64,000 bases of DNA, taken from Syngnathus acus (Eukaryota > Chordata > Actinopteri > Syngnathiformes > Syngnathidae). The DNA is taken from contig NC_051095.1 in the NCBI RefSeq assembly GCF_901709675.1, positions 2,770,295 through 2,834,294 of the forward strand. Reading direction: 5' to 3'. The notes beneath the pieces are model-generated. The model was given only the letters and a program-made list of their open reading frames with translations, was not told where the DNA came from and made no database searches. The position numbers and the translations under genes are program-made. Below are positions 55,706 through 64,000 of the stretch, piece after piece (within the stretch, counting starts at the first letter, position 1; each line of letters starts with the position of its first letter).

Positions 55706-58064
55706 AATGATACCAGAAACTAAAACAGAAATAAGAAAGCGTGTTGCGACGTTTGTGACGAAAAGGAGAAAAACAAGAATCCAAACAAGTAGAGAAAAAA
55801 AAAAAATACCCTGCTAATTTGGCAAAACAAACGAGCCCCCTCGCGAGTGTAAAACACATCATGCGAGCGATACGCAAACGAGGGCTTGATGTGCCTTTGA
55901 GCAAGCTCGCCAGATGCTGCTGAGTTTGGCGGCCGATTGGGGAGGCGGGGGGGGGCAGAGACTGGGCTAGACAGCAGGAGACTCGAAAATGCTGTGTGAT
56001 TAACGTTGTGGAGTTTGCCAACTGGCGCGTTTCGCCTTGAGGTGTGGATGGTGCAGTAATTGGAAAGAAGAGGCAACACCCTTTTAACCCCAAAATGAAA
56101 TACGAGGAGGCTCTTATGTAAAATATGTCAAATAAATAATGTAAAATATGATACACAAGTGGTACAGAAAATGGATGGATGAATAAAAAGCTGATGTGGC
56201 AGTTTTGGAATCAGTCATTATTTCATGCTTCATTCAATTTGTTGCACTACTACTTCTGTTGTGCCTGCTTTGACCACAAGGGGCACTATAATTATGTCAT
56301 ACAGAGGAGTCACGACTATGCTATGTCGTTTTTTTTTTGTTTTGTTTTTTTGTTAAGGATGAGGACATGTAAATATCCGTTGCTTATATTACTTTATATA
56401 TTTTATATTATAACACTGCTAATTGTTAGCATTTCAATGATCTTTTATCTTCTTTGGTAAAAGGTAAGAAAGTACAAATAAGGCATGATCAATGTTTTTT
56501 TTTAGCCCAGTGTGTATCTGATATTTGGCAGAATAAAACTCAGATCACCGATTAATCGAACGATTAAGTTCAAACATACACACCGAACTTTCTTTTTGTC
56601 CCTTAATGCTTAAAACGACAACAAAGATGTGAGTTTATATCCTTTATATCCCAATAAAGTAATTTCCCTTAAAATTGCATGAAATTAATTTGCGCAATAT
56701 TTGTGCCTAATTCTCTTTCCGAATCTTTCCTCTCGTGTTTTGACGATAAAAGCTGGGATCTGGGATGCGCCAGCTTCGCCCCCGCCTCATCAATCACTTA
56801 TGCTTGCCCGCTGCGAGTACACAAGCTGGATCAATTCTGCCTGCTAAATTAAGCCAATTTACATCGAAACCCTCAGATGCACCCTGCAAGTCTGGAGTTT
56901 GACTCACAGTGTATTACGAAATATAGCACTCACTTATTTTTGCCGTGGGGGGGGTATTTTTTTTATCTTTTTTTTTTCCCACTCTGAGGGAATGCAGAGA
57001 GAAACAAAAGCAGGTGCTGCAGATGCACCGTGTACCAAAAGAACATGACAAGTTCAAGCCTCAATTTTTTGTGGTTTTACAGGCTAGATTACACCTTGAA
57101 TGAGGAGAAATTAAAAATTGCTTAAATGAGCCATCCAAGTAGATGAGAGGTTTTGATTTATCTACCGTCCAGCCACGGAACTACGGACGTGGGAGAACTG
57201 AAACTAGGTATCGGCCTTAATTTTAGGTATCGTACTCAAGGAGGATGCCAGCCACTGATACTTGAGGCAAAATAAAAAAATTGACATTCAGTAAGTCCTC
57301 CCTGACAGTAGTTGGCGCTATCCTGTGGCATTTTGATGCATCGGCACATTATTATTTGTGGCTGAAAGAAATTTTTTGTGGTAAATTAACTTTTATAACG
57401 TCAAAGTATTAGTGAGTAGAGTGACATCGCAACTTTTAACTTGCAAGATATTCCACTGGCAAAGCAAACGGAAGACAACGGCCTTCAGTTGCTCCGGTGC
57501 AATTAAGCACTTCTAAATGAAGCAATTAAAAGCCAGATCAGAAAGCACAAAGCGAGCGTCGCCATCGGAAAAGAGCTCTAAAAATTGCTGTGAATGGCTG
57601 TTCCCGCGCCGTTACGTAAGCGGCCAACAATGTTCTGATGACACTGTAATCTCCCGCGTGCATTTGTGACGGGCCGTGTCACATGAGGATTTGCACTCAA
57701 GATTACATGAACGGCTCCGAGGCGCTTGTGCATGCACAAAAAAAAAAAGAATAACATTGACATCACCTCGAAGGGTTAACAACATACAGTCCAGTCCTTG
57801 TGTAGGTTACAGCAGGACAAGTTCAAATAAGTCCAAATGAGAGCGGTGGTGCATAAAGTGAACTCACTCTGCGGGAGGTTTCCTAAGTCACATGACACCG
57901 GACCAATGGACGGATTTATTTTCAGCACAGTTCTGTGCGCCGAAAGCATTTTCCTTAAATGAACCCAGTTAAGTACATCTGTCGCGCGTCTCCTTGTCAG
58001 GGAAGACTTTTCAGAACTCACCTAATCGCTGTTTTGTATTCATGTGCTGTTGTATCTCCACCAG
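55706..58064. other. Non-coding DNA, no gene seen
   Basis: No coding exon recognised. Unique sequence at 56750-56900 (GCCTGCTAAATTAAGCCAAT) could be regulatory. Confidence 0.4.
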
Positions 58065-58715
58065 GACAGGACACAGAGGGATGGAACGTAACAGAACCAC
58101 GGCTCGGGAAGCGACTGGGACGGCTTTGGATCGTATTCAGCACTGACCCTCCGAAATCCTGCCGCACCCCCTTCCACATGACCTTCACGGGGCGGCGCTT
58201 GTTGAGTCTGTCACCCTTGGACTTCTACGTTTTGATTATTCACTAAGCAGCCATGCTTTTATTTCTACTTGCAAGTGAAGGAAAAAGACAAAAGTCCCTA
58301 ATGGCAGACTGGTGCATGCACTTGGGCCTCACCCTCCTCTTAAATGCGGCCTGCGGTCAAAAGGTGGAGCCCCCCAAGCATCCCGTAGTCACCACAAACT
58401 ACGGCAAGCTCCGAGGGATCAAGAAAGACCTCAACAACGAGATCCTGGGCCCGGTGGAGCAGTACCTGGGCGTGCCCTACGCCACCGCGCCCATCGGGGA
58501 CCGGCGTTTTCAGCCGCCCGAAGCCCCGGGCTCGTGGCAGGAGATCCGCAACGCCACTCAGTTTGCCCCCGTGTGCCCCCAAAATGTTCACGGGGTGCTG
58601 CCCGAGATCATGCTACCTGTTTGGTTCACGGACAACCTGGACGTAGCGGCCGGGTACATCCAGAACCAGAGCGAGGACTGCCTCTATCTCAACGTCTACG
58701 TGCCCACTGAGGATG
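58065..58715 (+). CDS. nlgn2: Neuroligin-2, first coding exon (partial gene)
   Basis: The exon runs from acceptor ccaccag|GACAGG to donor GGATG|gtgagt. Coding starts at ATG 58253; a second in-frame ATG at 58301 lies just before the hydrophobic signal core ([13 protein letters not shown]). Landmarks: [54 protein letters not shown] and [30 protein letters not shown] and YIQNQSEDC match NLGN2 better than NLGN1/3/4. The cholinesterase-like domain is cut after about 154 residues; later exons, catalytic-fold residues, the transmembrane helix and the gephyrin-binding tail must lie beyond the window. Neuroligin-2 is the postsynaptic adhesion protein of inhibitory synapses that binds neurexins. The donor follows TEDG, where splice insert A is placed. 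Confidence 0.92.
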
Positions 58716-58972
58716 GTGAGTGCTGGGCTGCTGGGTGGGAGGGACGAGGGGTAAAGTGGGCGGGGACTGACTCTGTGCTAGGCCCTCCCTCCCCGGCAGT
58801 CGGTCCAATCATCATTCGTTCACTCACAGCACTTGAATGTGGTTGAAGTAACTGCAAAGCTGTGATTGGCCAATCGGTCTTAAAGGGGAGGGGCTTAGCA
58901 AAAAGTCATAAATGAATGACGTTTCTTATTTCTCTTGTTTTTTTTTCGGATCACGTGTGCTTCTTACAAGAC

Positions 58973-59348
58973 CAGTGGTACCTCGACGTACATGTTTTTG
59001 AACATCTACACAACCAGATCGGAATGATCACTCTCTTCTTTGGAGCGTTGACCCAAATCCAAATCAAAGTTTCATATTTGACTTCTTTTCCAAAATGAAA
59101 AGATGTCGTATCTGATTGTTGGCATGACGGCAGCCCAAGATGATGGTTTTCTGGAGTTCTGGTAACGTGTTGGTGGGGGTCATCCCGCCTTGACCACATT
59201 TTTTTTTTTCCACAGTTTTTTTCTTCGTCTTTTTGGGAGCCGAAGTGTCTTAATAGCATTCCAATTCATTTTAATTGGGAAAATTGATTCAATTGAATTA
59301 AGAGCTTAGTTATGGGACAAATTAAACTTGTAAGTCAAGGTACCGCTG
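58973..59348. mobile_element. Non-autonomous DNA element with CAGTGGTACCTCGACGTACA ends
   Basis: Left CAGTGGTACCTCGAC and right GTCAAGGTACCGCTG are imperfect inverted repeats, a pattern common in fish genomes. The interior is unrelated to coding sequence. No clear TSD. Confidence 0.65.
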
Positions 59349-62300
59349 TATGTGGACAGAAATATTGGGTCATACCTCTAACAATCAATTATTAGATGGA
59401 ATAGACACCCCTTAACTTGCTGTCGAATATTCTTTATTTGTCTTTCAATTTTTTTATCGAACATTTTGAGGAGTTCATTTTCTGTCCTGTCAGTCCCTAA
59501 ATGCACAAACTGGGTCACCACAATAGTTTACTGTCACTGGTATGACTTAAAACGTGGTCATGAAAGGTCAAGCTGCCTCCACTTTTCAATGTTCACCAAC
59601 ATTGTGGATTTTTTTTTTTTTAATCTACGTACCACAAGTGTGCGAAAAACATTTCCATCTCGTCCGATCGGAAGAGTCCGCATCTTTCGATTTGACTTCT
59701 TTCTTTTGAGTGCCAGCCTGCACTTTTTTCCTTCTCAGAAAAGTCTTTCCCGTGGTCTTTTTTCATATTTGATTCTAAATCATATTTATTATTTAGCCTT
59801 TCCTTTCTTCATTTGTATTCACGCTGGGTTTGAACGTGACGGGAGATTGCCAATCTTGCTTCAGACATGGAGTCCGGATCGTATTAGGACCTTGTGTAGG
59901 TTCTGAAAAGCGGAGTCAGTGGCTTTCCTCATAAATCATAGCAAGGGCTGTTCATCTGGCTCCTGCAGAGTCACGATGGATCGATGGGAGGGAGGGGGGG
60001 GGGGGGTCTGCATGAGGGCGGGGGTCGTTCCCAGCTAGCCCCGAGCATGAAGACAAAATGTGAGCTTCACTCCGCATCCCACTTCCATTAGCACACACGA
60101 CTTGCACTGGAGAGGGCTCGGAAGTGTGAATGACCCACTTTGGAATGTAAATAACAACAAAAGCTGACCGCTGCGTTGACGAGTTAAGGTGCCCAGGATT
60201 CGAATTTAATTTGTAAATCTATCAGGATTGTGAGGAAATGTGAGGAATGGCAAATATCATATAAAAACGTTCAATGTGCTGAGTCAGCATTTCTGATTTT
60301 CTACGACCCTTGATCTGTTTTGTTTTTGTTGTTTGGTGCTTATTTTGTCCCATAAGATGGTAAATGATCAACCTGTGCTATTGGAAATGACCGGCGGTGA
60401 ACGAGTTAATTAGTTCTCCTTGATTGAGCGTGGAGGGCAGTTCTGCCAGGCGATGCTCCAGAATGTCAACTTGTCATCCCGGCCTCGTTAGCGCCGGGCT
60501 TCCTGGGCGTGGTTGCCGCCTGTGCGCTCGTAATTATTCCATCCGCAGCGCCATCCATCTCCGTGCGTCAACCCACATCACACGCCTCTTGCAATGTTTC
60601 AATTTCCTTTCTAGATCCCTCGGGAGCAGCTCGATGCTAACGCGGTAACGGAGGCCCACGGCCGCGCCGATGCTTGCTACGACGTTGGCGCGGAGATGTG
60701 TCGATAAGCGAGAAGTAGAGAAGGAAAAGAATACAAATAAGTGAATAATGGAAGAAGGAGGCGGTCAGATTACTACTTAAAATATGATCTATGCCTGCCG
60801 ATTCAAACAAAAAAAAAAATCTCTTCTTCTCTTGCCAGTCTTGGTCGAGAAGAAAAATGCACAAAATGGATTTCTGCATTTGTGTGTGAAAGCCCGTCAA
60901 GAAGCAAATGAACAACATTTCGCCCGTTGACATATTGATTAATTCCAGAACTAAATCCACTAACCATTTCCACGTCCTGGGAACTTTGTTGCTGAAACTC
61001 CATTTAGTTGTGGGAGAGCTTCTCCTGTCCTGTGTGTCTTCCTGCATTATGCCAGACACGACTTCCTGATCCTCCCCTCATCCATTTAACTCGGAATTCT
61101 TCTTGGAGATGGAAACCAATCAAGCTTGGAGAGAGACTTCTCTTTACAAGTGGACTTTATTTGAACATTAGTGAACAGCTTGAGTGTGTCTGTTTCTTTT
61201 ATGTTTTGTCGTGGATCACGGTCTGGCTTAGTGGACCCCAAAGTTGAAAGGAAGAAACTCTTGCTTGTTGAAGACTAAAAGGGTTTGTCGCGGTAGTTCT
61301 GACTATCATTTGTGAAAGAATGATTTCTTAAGATGGAACCCAAAGGCAAAAAATGAAAACAGAAGGGGCCCCGAAATTGAACCCTGTGGAACGCCATACG
61401 GCAGTAGGGCAGATTGCTGTCAGGCATCAAAATTTGGTCTTTCCACCTCGCGCCAAATGAACTTTCGCAACATTAGCACAGTTGCCAAGATTTTTAACAA
61501 GTTACGTCCTGGGGGTGGAGCTTATGGTACGCGGCCGTTTGTGAGCTTTGTCCTGCGCGTGCTCCCTTTCGCAAGTCGACTCGCAGCTTCCCGCTCGCCG
61601 ACGGGTGAGCGGTGGAGAAAGTAATATGACTTCCTTGCTCATCTCAATGATCCATTTAGGCACTGCGGAGTGAATTGACTTTTCAGCGGCACTTAAATAA
61701 TCACACTATCTGATTTAAGTGCGGGGTGGGAGAAGTACCTCTGATTGTGTTCTATTAAAGATCTCTGGAGTGTTAGCAGCACCGTGTCGCACGCTCCATT
61801 TATCCCAATGACCGAATGTATCTCCTTAATACTCCATTTCAGGCACGGATTTGTGAGAATAATAATGCCCGAGTTTGATTCAGTCTGTCAGAGAGCTACT
61901 GCTTTCAAAATGTGTTTATTATTATAGGTGTCGTTCGCAATAGTGTCAAACCCTTTGAATCAACGCCAGCATTATTATCTTTGTCACACAGGTCTTGCGT
62001 TCCATCTTATTAAGATGGTGCAGGTGTTGTCCCCAGCTGCCTGGTCAGCGCTTTTCAAGCAAGTGCAATCGGCCATCTTGCTGTGGACTGTTGATTCAGC
62101 ATGAACGTACAAATGAATCAAATTGGACAAAAATAAAAGTTTATTGTGACGCTTTCAAGCCCTCACGCAACCTTGAGTGGAAAACATTCCCCAAAATAGT
62201 TATATATAATTTTTTTATTTTATATCTATAAATATATAATTGGAATATTTATTCCATATCCTTGAAATTCAGTTGTTGCAACGGTGACCATATAGTTACA

Positions 62301-62515
62301 GCCCATTGAGCTACCGTATATTATTATGGGATGCTTTGCTATACATACAGCACTCGTCTTCCACACTCAAAGGGCCTTTTCTTCTTCCTTTCGGATCTTT
62401 CTGGAAGTGAGCATGATGGTGGCAGTGAATGCAAATCGCCCCCTCCCCCCACTACCCCACCCTGAGCTCCTTACCTCACACACATAAATAGCCTGCACCT
62501 CCCACAGTGCTCAAT
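59349..62515 (+). other. nlgn2 intron, no further exon seen
   Basis: No neuroligin exon continuing after TEDG is recognisable. Poly-G run at 59991-60007. Unique, motif-bearing stretches at about 60400-60650 and 61490-61900. Confidence 0.5.
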
Positions 62516-62516
62516 G

Positions 62517-62860
62517 CAGGGGAGCCTTTGAATCATTTCAGCACCACGGACAGCGCATACCCAGATACGTAGATATCGGCGGGAGGGAACCTCAAACTGT
62601 CAAATGACAACTTTACAGGAATAAAAAAAAACAAAAAACAGCTTGTTTTGAGTTCCCAGGGCACATTTTGTTCAATTTGTATTATAGCTACTTTATATTG
62701 CGATTCAGCACCATGGATAACGCATACCCAGATTCATAGATATCGGCGGGCGGAAACCTCAAACTGTCAAATGACAACTTTACAGGAAGTCAAAAAAATA
62801 AAACACCAGCTTGTTTTGAGGTCCCAGGCAACATTTTGAATCAACATTATACTACCTAAA
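62517..62860. repeat. Direct duplication, two copies of about 130 bp
   Basis: TTCAGCACCA.GGA...CGCATACCCAGAT through CCTCAAACTGTCAAATGACA and CAGCTTGTTTTGAG occurs at about 62537-62670 and 62705-62835, with few differences. Confidence 0.9.
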
Positions 62861-64000
62861 GAAACGAAGATGCTTATAAAATGACGATAAAAACAAGACA
62901 ACCACAACAAACGACGGCCATGCAAGAAATAAAACAATAAGATGGAAGTAGTTTTGCAATACGGCGACAAGTCTCAAACATCAATTGCGCTCAAGAGCAG
63001 TTTCTTTTGTTTTCAAACTATTTTCACCGCTTTACATGGGCTACAAGCTTTCCCACCAGAAGCAGACGACAAGAAATCACCGCAAAGTGAATGTGAGCTG
63101 TTTTTCATTAAGAAGCCGTAAGTGTAGCCTGTTCTCGTGGGAATGGACAGACCAAATAAATTTGTCCGGCGATTGGATTATTTTGGTCCACTTTATGAGA
63201 AATGTCTATGTGCAACTCGTGTTATTGCTTTTAGTACGCCTCCTCCAAGGTCCAAACGCTCCAAATTTGGTTCAACCCCACAGAGAAATAAAGGAGTATA
63301 AATGCTAATTTATTAAAGTGTACCTTGTTTAGCAAGAAAAACGGTATCTTTTTTGGTTGCACTTGTTAGAATAAGCTCATAAGAGCTCTATGAACTTTTT
63401 TTCGAGAGATCCCTGGGGCGGCCATGTTGCTTGAAAGAAGGTTAGCCGTGACGTAGCGGCGTTGAGTCATTCTTGCAATTTTACAGAGTCAATACTGATG
63501 GAAGGTAAATACATAATCTGACGTCGCAATGTCGAATGAGGAAGGAGGGTTAGGCTAATATGTGTGTATTTCACCTCCACTGATTAAAAATGTCAATATA
63601 ACAATTAGCGCTGCATAATATAAAAAAAATATGAATACCCCGATATTGGCCTATTCAATATGTATACATTGAGCTTGCTTATTTTGCTGGCTAAAAAAAA
63701 AAAAGTCAATCATTATAAATTATTATAATTATTATTTAATTATTTAATAAATTATTTTGTTTAATTCAATATAATTTTTCATTATGTAATACAAATGTCG
63801 ATTCTTTAGGTACGTGTTGAATATTGCAAAAATATCGCTATATTGAATAATATATTATGTAATATTTTCCAATATTATGTGGAGAGGTGAAATGAATGGA
63901 AAAATGGCGTCATTGTGTGTTGGCGATGGCAATGGATCTTATTTGCAGTCAGTTTTGGTGTGGGCGAAAGCATGAATAGCGAATGGTGTGTTTGTGCGCG
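62861..64000 (+). other. nlgn2 intron, no exon seen
   Basis: A/T-rich toward the end (63600-63880). Only short open frames without neuroligin similarity. Confidence 0.45.

Overview
This is nuclear DNA from a ray-finned fish, very probably a teleost. Genes are split by short GT-AG introns (often 75-100 bp in the left third). The window is rich in simple repeats, L2-type LINE 3' ends and small hAT-like elements. On the right, fish versions of tmem102/mb21d2, tmem256 and nlgn2 lie together, and the human counterparts TMEM102, TMEM256 and NLGN2 lie together on chromosome 17p13.1. The species cannot be named from the sequence alone.

Left third (about 1.7-22.5 kb, minus strand): one very large lectin-like gene. 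I spliced it by hand from consensus donors and acceptors. The model has 68 coding exons and 7,824 nt, an exact multiple of three, giving about 2,607 residues. A signal-peptide exon is followed by five tandem units of C-type lectin-like domains (CTLDs). The full unit is A-B-C, and the first unit lacks C. After the 14 tandem CTLDs come a SUEL (rhamnose-binding lectin) domain, an F5/8 type C (discoidin) domain, an LCCL domain and a fifteenth CTLD that ends in a stop codon. There is no ricin-B or fibronectin-II domain, so this is not a standard mannose receptor. I do not recognise this architecture as a named vertebrate gene, and it is the main discovery of the window. A separate minus-strand exon at 60-203 encodes a transmembrane segment with a basic tail; it is either an alternative membrane-anchored end or part of a neighbouring gene.

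Middle (22.6-34.1 kb): LINE remnants, a (TG)n tract, an 85-bp-class minisatellite and one orphan exon encoding the start of a diacylglycerol kinase catalytic domain (26727-26861). Then come two clean minus-strand genes: a five-exon Mab-21/nucleotidyltransferase-fold gene of the MB21D2/TMEM102 family (510 aa) and a four-exon tmem256 (113 aa).

Right half (34.2-64 kb): no coding exon until 58.07 kb, where the first coding exon of a neuroligin-2 gene lies on the plus strand; the rest of that gene must lie past the window. A CpG-rich block ending in a splice donor near 39.76 kb is a candidate 5'UTR exon for it. The intervening DNA holds nested hAT-like elements with 8-bp target-site duplications, several copies of another small hAT-like element, many microsatellites, and a few segments that look like conserved regulatory DNA.
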